Of a stretch of 64,000 nucleotides of DNA, positions 54,601-58,977 are shown in pieces (position 1 is the first letter of the stretch; every line of letters starts with the position of its first letter). The notes beneath the pieces were generated by a model. That model saw only the letters and a list, made by a program, of their open reading frames with translations, made no database searches and was not told the DNA's origin. The DNA is from Branchiostoma floridae (lineage: Eukaryota; Chordata; Leptocardii; Amphioxiformes; Branchiostomatidae), in assembly GCF_000003815.2 (NCBI RefSeq), contig NC_049983.1, positions 7,265,413 to 7,329,412 of the forward strand, written 5' to 3'. The position numbers and the translations under genes were made by a program.

Positions 54601-56254
54601 CATTGTGCACACAGAACAAATGTAGAGTTGTGTGAGCCATGGACAAGTTAAAGAACCCACCACATTTATTGAAAAATGTAGGGGTCCTTCCCACAGCATT
54701 TATGGATCAGTAATATCACTTTTACTTGTCAAGTCTTACGTACAGCATGTACTTGACATACAAAACAGGTGTGTTAAGATTACAAACTGCATGTGCACTG
54801 CAAACAAGTATGGAACTCTAGTGCTGCCCCCTACCTGGTTGATGAGGTACAGCACTTTGGTGAGGATGTGGCAGCACTTCCTGGGGTTGATGGGAGTCTC
54901 GTTGAAGGTACGTGCCTCCTGGAGGACTGACGTCTTCTCCAGGTTGTTGAAGGGGTTGAGGGAGAACCCTAGGGGTCAAAACATGAGACATGATTAATAA
55001 TTTCACACTACAGTCATGTGTCTGTATCTCTAAGCACTGCAGTGTAACTGTCCTTTCCATACATTGTATGAATGTGTGTGTATTTATTATAACATCAGTC
55101 TAAGCTAAGGCAGCTGGTTACTAGTATATAACCAGCATATCAAAGGACTTTTCTCAATTGAACCCTACATTTCTGCTGACTTCTTTGTTCTTTTCTAGTT
55201 GTACAGCTTTGACTTTGTATTCATGTCTGTGGGAAATATATGAATAAGGACATTATAGCTTGTTTTTGACTGTCTGTTTGAATATGTCTGTATCCATTCT
55301 GTGTGTCTTCTTCTTCCAAAAATTGGAGCTGTGCACCTAATATTGAATGAATGACCTTTATTGTACATTTGTGCTCAAACAAGCTAAGTACAGGTCGTAG
55401 CGCTAGTGATAAGGTACAATTTTGACAAAAAAAAGGTATCTTATTATCTCTACATATGCTAATACATTCAAGTATGTACAAGTTATTCTACTGTGGGTGT
55501 ACCGGTGCTCCTAGAAACTTTTGTTGGCTATAGCTCGGGGTAAGGGTACTAAATACTATGTCTATTCCACGCAAGTAGGGCTATCCATAAGATATATGAC
55601 GTTAGAATTAAGGCCTGGTGTTTGAGGAGAGCGAGGCCTCGATCGAGCCACACTTCTCGAAAAGAGTCCTTCCCAGTGTGAATGGATCAAACCAACCTCC
55701 TTGATCAAACCTTATAGTAAAGGGTATGTACTATGTAGGCTACAGAATCTTGAATAAGTTGAAAGTGGTAGCCTCAATAGAAAATAGAAGAAGAAGAACA
55801 GCCCCCTTAATAAGTGTAATGGTTCTAGAATTTTAGGATCTCTACTACTCTAGTAGTAAGTTAGTAACCCAAACGAAGATGTCTACTCTACTCTAATCTA
55901 ACGTCGATACTAGTTTAATTTCTGACGTGGCAGTCACAAATTTCTACGAAGATTATCCAGCCAGATATCTAATAATACAGCTTGAATTCTGTGCAAAGAG
56001 AAGTATTGTCAGTGTTTCCTATTGCTCGATGTGGAAATGATACATACAACATCACTACTAATGAAGTTATGATACATATATACTTTTTTGCAAGAAAGTC
56101 GCCCTCGTTTGCTTCCGCCCCCCTCCCCCTTTCCATACCATATGATTTTCTAAGTATTGGCAGCATAAAACACCATTTCAACGTGACCGGTCGAACTACA
56201 CAGAGACTACTTACCATCCTCTTCGTCTTTCTTGTCTCTTCGTAGTCCTAGCAT
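8773..56254 (-). CDS. COPG: Coatomer subunit gamma (COPI coat), 22 coding exons, complete
   Basis: Gamma-COP is a large subunit of the COPI coat that buds retrograde Golgi-to-ER vesicles. Exons, transcript order: 56215-56254, 54835-54968, 53871-54022, 52862-52937, 52082-52174, 51544-51630, 51023-51139, 35012-35186, 27891-27958, 27613-27723, 25686-25786, 25332-25404, 24327-24570, 23714-23789, 22972-23075, 22396-22521, 19634-19699, 18769-18908, 18100-18271, 10695-10792, 9732-9870, 8773-9002. They sum to 2622 nt (873 aa plus stop), against 874 aa in human COPG1, with every splice phase consistent. The N-terminal part is the adaptin-like helical solenoid (e.g. [31 protein letters not shown]); the C-terminal 260 or so residues are the appendage domain ([23 protein letters not shown], ending SASVG). 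The start at 56254 follows a short UTR and gives the expected charged N-terminus. Intron 7 is 15.8 kb and hosts two opposite-strand genes; introns 8 and 19 are inflated by transposons. Intron 18 has a GC donor. Confidence 0.96.
10470..10690. repeat. Imperfect short tandem repeat next to COPG exon 20
   Basis: A degenerate unit of about 35-37 bp recurs, built from GTGACACC/ACATCC plus CACA..TGTGCACA. It ends a few bases from the donor of exon 20 (10695-10792), on the intronic side. Confidence 0.55.
11759..15691 (-). CDS. LINE ORF2: endonuclease, reverse transcriptase, RNase H
   Basis: 1310 aa. Residues 19-235 are an APE-like endonuclease ([10 protein letters not shown] start, GDLNARH at 152-158, TDHN at 223-226). 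RT spans about 480-780, with [27 protein letters not shown] and YADD at 705-708. RNase H spans about 1000-1135, with FTDGSS, E1047, D1073 and ELADE giving the DEDD set. A CxxC...HxxxxC knuckle ([17 protein letters not shown]) is near 1265. The protein would nick the target and copy its own RNA by target-primed reverse transcription. No frameshift or stop is seen. Confidence 0.95.
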   Translation of the reverse strand: MTTKALQHLPTRNIHTRKMKIAQINIRSINTSSALVERMCEQKNIDAICLSELWNKSEQPVCLKSWKWEQRNRTGRRGGGVAIATRESIKVMEEPLDQTTHADVVALNIYTNTLNFLLISAYVPPDDKLAMQEVMNIINNQSTKRKHLVVCGDLNARHTSWGDRKDNKLGQMLSTMMEASRTRIINNNTPTREESIIDLTIVNRDTQNHISNWRVEPEVPLQTDHNLITMIVGTKEKLEKQQRWNLRKVDWQEWERKTDTAFQKLAEETNSSRDNYDDNTEKIYDIFKERVMECAEELIQKKTVTQHSKGHWNKTLEEQMKNTKRALRKFRRRRDLNNLRKYLNEKQTLNKMEEEARNTYWNEQLKAMNPNNPQKFWRAIKNQLGRNAKPTIQPLKQQNGERATTDEQIAQVVSKEYAPGGVDMPDELEHWKQSITHAVKAVVTHEMHRLQEADTLEETSHEDSLNMDITLQEVEAAVHKMDSRSSPSPLEGILPIMLKKGGEGMLIALHHMLNRVWIIGHVPKQMKQDCKILIKKPGKEDYNQVRSYRPITLSSVIGKILERIINNRLTWWTEVNSIISPYQEAYRKNRTATHGVLRMIQHINEGWKRRESTVAVFADYEGCFDRIWQEGLLYKLMKHGIKGRMLCYLSGFLRDREISFRVNSVTTKPTLSKVGVPQGAVLSTTLCNIYTSDAYSDIDLSNFQYADDGAAWKTGPNLRDLITHVELQIAKLISQWCPRWNMKVEESKTKALIFQANHQADTRVNHIRVNGKRIEVLPEIKLVGITLDDRLTYTSHINNTKNKAYKALKVVSRVTNAKKNPNQEAHLLLYRALIRPILEYGAECTIMAGKKQEDAYAPIQRRALLAATGCKQRTSTEALEALTGTIPVDIHLTCRQAQAYLRLSTKHTGNPIYDTITHELTEERRGTPVHLLATRFKELKGELETETVDKECYFDARLPPFSIGRITGSFTPKMNNQCSKEQAKEEIAQLLQSIKQTKTTVVFTDGSSLGNPGPTGCSAVIYEHWGRTEPYTVKKPVAAKSNNYEGELQGLHLALSTLSKRERSEERVLILCDCKAAIENVITTHQVDAYNDLVNNIRQKLHEMKQKRVNIQIEWCPGHMGVAGNELADEQAKLAAEEARNSNMNTVWTRQQALKHIEKQAEERWKRRSELHTTSKHMQKINVQMKKKCKVLGLRSTQIAINQLVSGHTSLNAYRNWIDDTESPNCEACGERESTEHFLYYCPRYETSRHRMYNEVDNIYQELSTREKERRLDIVTLAGMREDLGEETNKMMYKAFSKYIEDTGRFAGED
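15926..17485 (-). CDS. LINE ORF1: PHD-like finger, RRM-like region and three zinc knuckles
   Basis: 519 aa. Residues 1-175 are basic, Lys/Gln/Thr-rich and probably disordered. Residues 179-228 carry a C4HC3-like spacing (CICG...CCDIC...WWHSTC...CAYC) typical of PHD fingers, including the paired Trp before the His. Residues about 370-445 look like an RRM-type fold (RRAILKNVP...). Zinc knuckles lie at 455-468 ([14 protein letters not shown]), 474-487 ([14 protein letters not shown]) and 491-505 ([15 protein letters not shown]). The expected role is RNA binding in the ribonucleoprotein; the PHD finger may contact chromatin (inference). The start Met at 17485 is the first in frame. Confidence 0.9.
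   Translation of the reverse strand: MSRGTNPHITTTIPRVGKTQRTRAKRSSNTKGELSLTDFPGWEKPPVHREMPSTRAQAKIQAQEVNPDKSRQRTNQEKKVEKTSPEQEADEQDTNQKRKRLQGPKKQTTTTKRRTQQQSKKQEEGYRQTETEEGKKGKAQHTRGTESSETVSTQPVTITTHDQERNNQQTQLSNEEDRCICGDEHIEGGNWICCDICNSWWHSTCAKLTKQSIDFFVKTEEEYTCAYCIIKKLRKHNIERIECCNEENKPQKTTTQREEKGHKPTSQRCNNHNTDRTHNNIGAKEEVVIIDGIPNPKTYKNSQKILAEISRYKPGITHNIQLAYSLPRGGIAVHSKDKKTAEELMKPWTEGAFGSNKGQLKSHRTQKTHGRRAILKNVPTNIKEEEIEQSILELIEVKVKAHRYRYQDTGKPLKVVLIETTEGQLSSIFTQNVIINGATVNIEPYRTKTQTPIRCFNCHRFGHIAKLCEQDATCARCGEARNHTLSCKPRCINCGGKHSANDNRCKAFHSWKQKLENRV
17935..18060 (-). mobile_element. Fragment of the GGGTGGGTACC repeat family
   Basis: It reads, inverted, as a decayed version of the end of the copies at 44680 and 52396: TTTTTTGTACCCACACC at the outer side, and GTCCAGAGGATCAGGTCC and ACTTGTGAATGG in reverse complement. 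It lies in COPG intron 19, directly beside exon 19. Confidence 0.55.
19319..19492. mobile_element. 174 bp MITE, Tc1/mariner-pogo-like, TA target
   Basis: Inverted ends CAGTAGAAGCCAGTTAATTGCAC and GTGCAATTAAACGGCTTCTACTG in shortened form: both read CAGTAGAAGCC...TTAATTGCAC from outside in. It is flanked by TA on both sides (19317-19318, 19493-19494). No ORF. It lies in COPG intron 17. Confidence 0.85.
19775..20085. repeat. Tandem duplication, about 150-160 bp x 2
   Basis: GAGCGCCACCTGTTGATGCAC...CCACAGCAGGGG (19775-19928) is followed directly by a diverged copy, GAGCCACCTGTAGATACAC...CCACAGCAGGGG (19938-20069). No coding role is seen. Confidence 0.7.
20345..20422. repeat. Short tandem repeat (TTAGAAAAATAGTGTCG-like)
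   Basis: Three to four diverged units of about 25 bp, directly to the left of the MITE that starts at 20425. Confidence 0.6.
20425..21556. mobile_element. 1.13 kb non-autonomous Tc1/mariner-like element, TA target
   Basis: Both ends read CTGTAAGTTCAT from outside in, followed by GTTCGCGAG-type subterminal motifs that recur on each side (20440-20515 and 21475-21540). TA flanks at 20423-20424 and 21557-21558. No transposase frame is seen inside. It lies in COPG intron 16. Confidence 0.8.
21934..22267. mobile_element. 334 bp CAGGG-end MITE with 5 bp target duplication
   Basis: The ends are CAGGGTTGGACAAGT and, inverted, CAGGGATAAACAAGTCC. CAGAT is duplicated at 21929-21933 and 22268-22272. The interior repeats ACTTGTCCGATCGGGCAAGT-like inverted motifs. 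A decayed relative is at 39074-39287. Confidence 0.75.
23290..23440 (+). mobile_element. Decayed tRNA-derived SINE
   Basis: TGGCATGGCTAAAAGCCCAG...GGTAAGAGTCCC resembles a pol III A-box/B-box head. It is followed by GTGCCCTTAGGAAAGATACTT...CACTTCACTCAGG, a segment typical of animal tRNA-SINEs. It lies in COPG intron 14. Confidence 0.5.
24066..24405 (-). repeat. Tandem duplication (169 bp offset) copying the 3' end of COPG exon 13
   Basis: Genuine exon 13 ends at 24327 with donor GTAAGA. A second copy of its last 70 or so bases lies at 24158-24228 with its own donor-like GTATGG, and the flanking intron is copied as well. The copied exon part has no AG acceptor: reading in transcript direction it is preceded by CACATGCATGC. 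It therefore looks like a non-functional partial exon in intron 13. Confidence 0.85.
25960..25986. repeat. Perfect hairpin, 12 bp stem
   Basis: GCATTTTGCCGC and GCGGCAAAATGC flank the loop CTTA (here TTA with a shared C). It lies in COPG intron 10, 46 bp left of the MITE at 26033. Confidence 0.8.
26033..26244. mobile_element. 212 bp MITE, TA target
   Basis: TACTGTAAGTC at the left and, inverted, TACTGTAAATC at the right; the outer TA is the likely target duplication. CACGGT/ACCGTGAA motifs lie near both ends. Intron 10 of COPG. Confidence 0.75.
26245..27574. other. Unassigned COPG intron 10 sequence
   Basis: Apart from the tRNA-like segment at 26951-27023, no gene or bounded element is seen. 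GATGAACGGACCTGTTCAAT occurs at 26015-26034 and again at about 26887-26906, hinting at a second, older repeat around the MITE. Confidence 0.5.
26951..27023 (+). pseudogene. tRNA-like sequence or SINE head
   Basis: It has an A-box-like TGGCGCAGTGGTTAA, an anticodon arm GCATT-CTAAACC-AATGC with five pairs, a B-box GGTTCGAATCC, then a T run that would end pol III transcription. The acceptor stem does not pair and the D stem is poor, so it is a tRNA relic or SINE head rather than a working tRNA gene. Confidence 0.5.
27575..27612. repeat. (CA)n microsatellite forming the intron 10 donor of COPG
   Basis: About 19 CA units. On the COPG strand it is (GT)n starting right at the end of exon 10 (27613), so the first GT is the splice donor. 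Confidence 0.95.
28225..28557 (+). repeat. Left terminal inverted repeat (333 bp) with CCTGCAGG array
   Basis: The outer 165 bp are unique sequence ending ATGAATATTCATTTTGAAAA; the inner 28391-28555 is the CCTGCAGGAATT array with GCGTTTTT spacers. Confidence 0.9.
30430..30905 (+). pseudogene. 5'-truncated LINE, 3' end only
   Basis: The open stretch at 30442-30654 encodes [15 protein letters not shown]...ECHFIVYC, the CxxC-H-C knuckle seen at the end of many LINE reverse transcriptases. It is followed by a 3' UTR whose last part (TCACTAGCGCTACAATCTG, TTGTTTGAGCACAAATGTAC) recurs inverted at 55330-55430. 5' truncation is the usual outcome of target-primed insertion. Confidence 0.7.
31824..31890 (+). 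pseudogene. tRNA-like relic or SINE head
   Basis: AGCTTGAGTGGTAAATG resembles an A-box region. CCAGG-TTAAAAT-CCTGG is a perfect 5 bp T-arm with a 7 nt loop. The anticodon and acceptor stems are poor. Confidence 0.4.
31952..33182. mobile_element. 1.23 kb AGGGTCTGCATG element, 8 bp target duplication
   Basis: Ends AGGGCCTGCATG and, inverted, AGGGTCTGCATG. CTTCTGTG is duplicated exactly at 31944-31951 and 33183-33190; an 8 bp duplication is typical of hAT-type elements. Both subterminal parts are arrays of a short ACCGTTAAGCGTTACC-like motif (31970-32160 and 33070-33165). The centre holds diverged repeats of a unit with GGTCCAGATTTCAAAATTT. No transposase. A second copy is at 56464-57682, inverted. 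Confidence 0.85.
33544..33643. other. Assembly gap (100 N)
   Basis: Run of N directly after a T10 and G-rich run (33508-33531), which probably broke the assembly. Confidence 1.
34434..34778 (-). repeat. Right terminal inverted repeat (345 bp) with CCTGCAGG array
   Basis: Inverted copy of 28225-28557 with one extra 12 bp array unit. Confidence 0.9.
34795..34960 (+). mobile_element. Interspersed repeat copy (SINE-like), shared with 38100-38345
   Basis: Shared segments in the same order: GTCATAC..AGACTT, ATACT..CTTTCTC, CAGTGGACTAACACCTGC and TTGCACAATATTGTGTGGC. The fuller copy is at 38100. Confidence 0.5.
35227..35370 (+). mobile_element. Fragment of the GGGTGGGTACC repeat family
   Basis: GGGGTGGGTACAGAAAGTTCAGG, then AACCTGGACCTG and ACTTGTGAATGGGCAATACTC match the copies at 44680 and 52396. 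It lies 41 bp outside COPG exon 8. Confidence 0.6.
36033..36760. repeat. Tandem duplication, about 360 bp x 2
   Basis: AGGTATTGCTACAGGTAAG starts both units (36036 and 36400). Both carry GAATAAACTT..TTCTGACACTG, GTACAAAGTTCCT and end with GAGGT(G/A)AGAAAAT. The second unit contains a gap. Confidence 0.8.
36509..36615. other. Assembly gap (107 N)
   Basis: Run of N inside the second tandem unit. Confidence 1.
37691..37885. mobile_element. Decayed MITE with GTTCGCGG ends
   Basis: Left CTGTAAATGCATTTAAGTTCGCGG and right, inverted, CTTTAATGCAGAAACTTTCGCGG are imperfect inverted repeats; CGCGGTGGTTTTAA motifs recur inside. It is of the same style as the 20425 element but shorter. Confidence 0.5.
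38100..38345 (+). mobile_element. tRNA-related SINE candidate
   Basis: Head: AATGGTAGAGTGCTTGC (A-box-like) and AGTTCAGTACC (B-box-like). Body: CTGCGTCATACCAAAGACTTGG, CTTTCTCTCC, CAGTGGACTAGCCCCCTG and a TGCACATTCAAATGTGTGGC end. The body matches 34795-34960. Confidence 0.55.
38706..41394 (+). CDS. LRR-A: leucine-rich-repeat single-pass membrane protein
   Basis: Exons 38706-38926, 39315-39538 and 40007-41394 join in phase (2, then 1) to 610 aa. A signal peptide ([15 protein letters not shown]) is followed by a Cys-rich N-terminal cap, five or so LRRs ([64 protein letters not shown]), and a C-terminal cap ([14 protein letters not shown]...C...C) to about residue 290. A stalk at about 305-447 has 14 SPKHDD-type units; a membrane segment lies at about 496-520 ([18 protein letters not shown]) with basic KHRLNK after it. 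The tail has four 18-residue repeats with [13 protein letters not shown]. The start matches LRR-B. It is paralogous to LRR-B and nested in COPG intron 7 on the other strand. An in-frame TAG ends it inside the repeat array; 56 more codons downstream are open. The ligand is unknown; an adhesion or immune-type receptor is an inference. Confidence 0.88.
39074..39287. mobile_element. Decayed GGTTGGACAAGT MITE in LRR-A intron 1
   Basis: GGTTGGACAAGTG at the left and, inverted, CAGGATTGGACAAGTCC at the right; relative of the element at 21934. It is absent from the matching LRR-B intron. Confidence 0.6.
40474..40905 (+). repeat. 30 bp coding minisatellite, 14 units (LRR-A stalk)
   Basis: Unit GACGTGTCCATCCCAAGTCC plus CAAACATGAC, encoding [10 protein letters not shown] with SLKHDD, DMSIP and 27 bp VFIISPKHD variants. 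Several adjacent units are identical at the DNA level, so unit number is probably unstable. Confidence 0.95.
41824..42330. mobile_element. 507 bp MITE, Tc1/mariner-like, in the LRR-A 3' region
   Basis: Ends CACTACCAAAAATGATTTTT and, inverted, CACTACCAAAAATGATTTTT, identical over 20 bp; TA on both sides (41822-41823, 42331-42332). A-rich interior with AGCAAAACAAG motifs. It is missing at the matching position of LRR-B, so it inserted after the duplication. Confidence 0.9.
42333..43225. other. 3' flank of LRR-A, no gene seen
   Basis: It matches 50060-50690 downstream of LRR-B. No ORF of note; may hold the LRR-A poly(A) site. Confidence 0.5.
44382..49643 (+). CDS. LRR-B: leucine-rich-repeat single-pass membrane protein with tyrosine-rich tail
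   Basis: Exons 44382-44590, 45186-45409 and 47809-49643 join in phase (2, then 1) to 755 aa. I chose ATG 44382, not the in-frame ATG at 44334, because it aligns with LRR-A and begins the signal peptide. The order is as in LRR-A: Cys-rich cap, LRRs ([64 protein letters not shown]), C-cap, SPKHDD stalk (12 units, about 298-427) and membrane segment (about 470-494). The cytoplasmic tail is longer: IEPYAVVY (Y526), IQPYAVAY (Y564), IKPYAVAY (Y581), IPLYAAG (Y600), a twice-repeated [11 protein letters not shown](D/N) block, an acidic stretch, then four LYNPAHGQ 18-residue repeats. The tyrosine motifs may be phosphorylation or docking sites (inference). It sits in COPG intron 7, opposite strand; its intron 2 holds a transposon. 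Confidence 0.88.
44680..45153. mobile_element. GGGTGGGTACC-family element in LRR-B intron 1
   Basis: AGGGGTGGGTACCGGTAC at the left and, inverted, AGGGGTGGGTATTTGTAC at the right. The interior has AGGTCCAGGT repeats, ACTTGTGAGTGGGCGATACTC and GAAAAAACGGTTTTG. The sister copy is at 52396-52826 in the same orientation; fragments are at 17935 and 35227. Confidence 0.75.
45473..47143. mobile_element. 1.67 kb TA-flanked DNA element in LRR-B intron 2
   Basis: TACTCTCACCTCTCAAATA (45471-45489) and TATTTGAGAGGTGAGAGTA (47127-47145) are perfect inverted repeats including the TA target. AAGTACCCCC and ACGTACCGG motifs follow inward. No transposase frame is seen. It makes up most of LRR-B intron 2 and is absent from LRR-A. 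Confidence 0.85.
48268..48640 (+). repeat. 30 bp coding minisatellite, 12 units (LRR-B stalk)
   Basis: Same unit as in LRR-A but with different variants ([32 protein letters not shown]). Units are more diverged than in LRR-A. Confidence 0.92.
49448..49750 (+). repeat. 54 bp repeat array at the end of LRR-B, running past the stop
   Basis: Units with CTGTACAACCCAGCTCATGG encode LYNPAHG; four are coding, and about two decayed units lie beyond the stop at 49643. The equivalent array in LRR-A is 41163-41480, also running past its stop. Confidence 0.85.
49751..50980. other. 3' flank of LRR-B, no gene seen
   Basis: Homologous to 41480-43000 without the 41824 MITE. No further gene is recognised before COPG exon 7. 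Confidence 0.5.
52396..52826. mobile_element. GGGTGGGTACC-family element in COPG intron 4
   Basis: TGTGGGTACCAGTACAGGTAC at the left in shortened form; the right end, inverted, reads AAGGGGTGGGTACCGATGC. The interior matches 44680-45153 (TTTGGTGGAGTATCCGACT, ACAAGAAAAAACGGTTTTG). It ends 36 bp from exon 4. Confidence 0.75.
53422..53624. mobile_element. 203 bp inverted-repeat element with GGCCGGGC core
   Basis: TAGGCCTACGTCACATTTCC and, inverted, AGGCTAAGGTCACATTTCC at the ends; CCGGGGCCCGGCCGGGC and GCCCGGCCGGGCCCC just inside. COPG intron 3. Confidence 0.65.
54153..54494. mobile_element. CAGGGCTCGAAAT MITE in COPG intron 2
   Basis: Perfect inverted ends CAGGGCTCGAAAT. TAAGT precedes the left end and occurs 2 bp after the right end, consistent with a 5 bp duplication like that of the 11359 element. 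Subterminal CCTGCA(C/T) repeats. Confidence 0.75.
55225..55480 (-). pseudogene. LINE 3' UTR fragment
   Basis: Inverted match to 30780-30905 (CTTGTTTGAGCACAAATGTAC, TCACTAGCGCTAC, AAGATACC), so it is a second severely 5'-truncated insertion of the same LINE family, in COPG intron 1. Its 3' end has the AATGAATGA-type tail. Confidence 0.65.
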
Positions 56255-56319
56255 CTTGGAATTCGGCTCAAATCTTACGATGATCGCTAAAGACGACTTT
56301 TCATGCCAACACTCGCCGG

Positions 56320-56327
56320 CCACGTCA
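56320..56327 (-). promoter_or_regulatory. UPRE/CRE-like TGACGTGG upstream of COPG
   Basis: TGACGTGG on the COPG strand, 66-73 bp upstream of the ATG. This is the core bound by XBP1/ATF6- and CREB3-type factors that control secretory-pathway genes. Function here is inferred. Confidence 0.45.
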
Positions 56328-56338
56328 CTTCGGTCTTC

Positions 56339-56358
56339 TGCGCATGTTTCTGCGCATC
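56339..56358. promoter_or_regulatory. Paired NRF-1-like TGCGCAT half-sites
   Basis: TGCGCATG (56339-56346) and TGCGCATC (56351-56358), 12 bp apart, about 90 bp upstream of the COPG ATG; no TATA box is seen, as expected for a housekeeping gene. Confidence 0.35.
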
Positions 56359-56463
56359 AGGAAACTGCAGTTCTGTCTTTACCTGCAAGGTGACGCTGTT
56401 GTATGGTGTTACAACATTGTCATTCGGGTGCACAAGCAACGTGTACCAAGCAATACACCTTTG

Positions 56464-57682
56464 AGGGTCTGCATGGGGGGTCCTGACAACGCTTTACGCT
56501 AAATTCGGGACGGTCGACAACGCTTTACGTTAAATTCACGAAGGCAGGCAACGTTTTACGCTAAATTCATACAGGCTGACAACGGTTTACGCTGGAAGGC
56601 TGGCAACACTCGACAGAGGCGGGGTCGTGCTCCGCAAGAAAGATTGAAATTTTGACTCTCTGAAACACTATTCCCTGAATTTTGAAGGGAAATTTTCGCT
56701 GGCAAACAAAGCTAAGTTAAATGGCATTTCTAATTAAAGAGTCCCAGGGGTTCAGCGTAAGCTTATGAGGGTGACGCCAGCCAACTTATTTTTGCAACGT
56801 CGAGCGCCGAAGGAAAGTCCGGGAAAATTTTGAAATCCTGCCCCCCTGAAACGCCAGTTTTTTTGGCTATTATAGAAAACTAGAGGATAGAAAACTAAGT
56901 GAAATTACATTTCTATCAGTAAAAAATGTGTTTGAGGTTGACACGTCACATCCTCCAGCCATGATACATATTTTTACGAAGTCGATGACCGAAGGTGAAT
57001 AGATTGGCAAAGGAGATCCGGCTAAATTTTGAAATCTTGACCCTCTATAAAACGATATTTTGTGCATTTTGATGGGCAAATTTCTATTAGCAAAACAGAT
57101 CTTTGAGGTTGACACACATCCCCAACATATTTTCAGAATTTCGAGTTCCAAAGGCGCGAGGCGGCACAAGGAGGACCATGCAAATTTTGAAATCTTGACC
57201 CTCTAAAATGATATTTCCTGCATTCTGAATGGCAAATTTTGCTGGCAGACTAAGCTAACTTCAATGACATTTCTATTTGCAAAAAAAAGAAGATTTTTGA
57301 GGGTATATACCATATTTTTACCATGTCGATGACCGAAGCCGAAGGTGAAAGGAGTCGCAAGTGAGGTCCGGCGAAATTTTGAAATCTTGATCCTCTGAAA
57401 CGCAATTTCCTGTGTTTTGAAGGACTAAATTTACTGGTAGACTACGTTTCGACTTACGAAATTTGGGAGGCCAGCTACGATTTACGGGTAATTTTTAGGC
57501 TTAATTACGCTTTACGTGAAATTTTTAGGCTAGATTACGCCTTACGTGAAATACACTGGCTACGCTTTACGGTAAATTTTCCATCCTCACTACGAATTAC
57601 GTGAAATAAAATAGCTTACCCTACGAATTACGGGAATTAAAAAGGCCTGCCTACGCCTTACGGAAAAGAGCATGCAGACCCT
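56464..57682. mobile_element. 1.22 kb AGGGTCTGCATG element, second copy
   Basis: Perfect AGGGTCTGCATG inverted ends. CACCTTTG (56456-56463) and CACCTTTC (57683-57690) are a 7/8 target duplication. Subterminal arrays of CTTTACG(C/T)TAAATTC at 56490-56600 and TACGCTTTACG at 57475-57665. The centre repeats a unit containing TTTTGAAATCTTGACCCTCT four or so times. Copy of 31952-33182. Confidence 0.85.
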
Positions 57683-57690
57683 CACCTTTC

Positions 57691-58700
57691 TCACGCGGCG
57701 GCCATGATAGATCTAAAACGAGTTCAATGTGGCAAACAAAAGGCTGTCCATCATAATTAGCAGTTCGACCAATGGTAGCCTGCCAATTAGGAAATCGACC
57801 AATAAGTGAATGGCTGCAAATTCGTTAAAAATTTGCATTATTATGTTTTTATTTTGCATCTCTTGTGAGAAAGGTGTATTTACAAGCATTCAATCGGTTG
57901 GAGTTCAAGGGGCACCCTACAAAATATCTGAAAATGAGCTCAGATTTGCCTGCTCGTTCTAACATAAATTCACATAACATAAAATTAAAGTCACTGTTTT
58001 CGGTCATTTCTCTACATAATGAGTTGAGTCTACCTTATTACACTGCACAGCAACATTTACAACGTATGGATACGACTTTGTTGAGCCGTGAGGATGTCTT
58101 GAAATATGCGTACTTCCCTCCGCCGCTTGAGTTGTCCACCATTTTATTCAACTCGCCGGCGAGCCAAAGTGCGCTTTTTTAGAACGCGTTCGGTGGTTCG
58201 TTCGAATCATTACTGAAGTTTGTTGAAAGTCCCGCTACGCTCCGAAGATCTGCGACCGCAACGGTCGATTCGGAAATCTACGGTCGGCTTACTTCCGGTA
58301 GGCTACCCGGAAGTAAGTGAATTTGGTCGCGGCTTACTTTGACCAAGGACGTCCTTGCTTTGACGTTGTTAATTAGCACTAGAAATGTTATAAAATGACG
58401 CAGATAAGTTAGAAATAAGTTGCAAATGTCAATCTGAATGGAGATTTTCAAGTTCAGAACATTTCAAATTTTGGCGCCATATTTCTACATTATGTCCCTT
58501 TAACGTAATACCTAACTTTAAGCATTATGGTGCTGTTGGATCTAAAGATATAAGTCAAATCTACTTCTGGTATCGAGTATCGCAAAATATGCAATGTTTA
58601 GACATAGGAATGTGAACAACTTATTACGTAGCATATCATACATAGGGGACTCCATGACGAACTGAATTTTACATGATGCACTGAATTTTACATGATGCAT
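57691..58700. other. COPG/zinc-module gene intergenic region
   Basis: A 105-codon frame (57865-58182) has no recognisable domain and no support. The hairpin at 58288-58317 (CTTACTTCCGG, 8 nt loop, CCGGAAGTAAG) contains two opposed ETS-type CCGGAAGT sites. Otherwise nothing identified. Confidence 0.4.
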
Positions 58701-58750
58701 ACAATTTGTGTGACTGTTTCCCAGAATCATTTGCGTCGCGTCACTGTTAG

Positions 58751-58782
58751 TTACGTCATTTGGTCATTAACTTTCAGCCAAT
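58751..58782 (+). promoter_or_regulatory. CRE-like TTACGTCA and CCAAT box of the 58978 gene
   Basis: TTACGTCA at 58751-58758 and AGCCAATCAG with CCAAT at 58778-58782, about 200 bp upstream of the ATG, in a spacing common in TATA-less promoters. Confidence 0.45.
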
Positions 58783-58977
58783 CAGCGATCGATCATAACG
58801 CAACAATAAAGAAATTGGAACATTCTGACATCACAAACGGGCTCCCTACCACAGAAATCATCTTCGAGCTAAGAGTCGCACGATTTTCATTTGTGCTAAT
58901 ACTTTCGAAGATATTTTGTGAGTTTTTGATAATATTGTCGTTTTTCCGTGAAGGAATCTAAAGACGATTAATCGAAT

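Noticed and set aside
57865-58182. 105-codon plus-strand ORF
   Set aside because: No domain, no promoter or splice support, and it lies beside repeat-rich intergenic sequence; probably chance.
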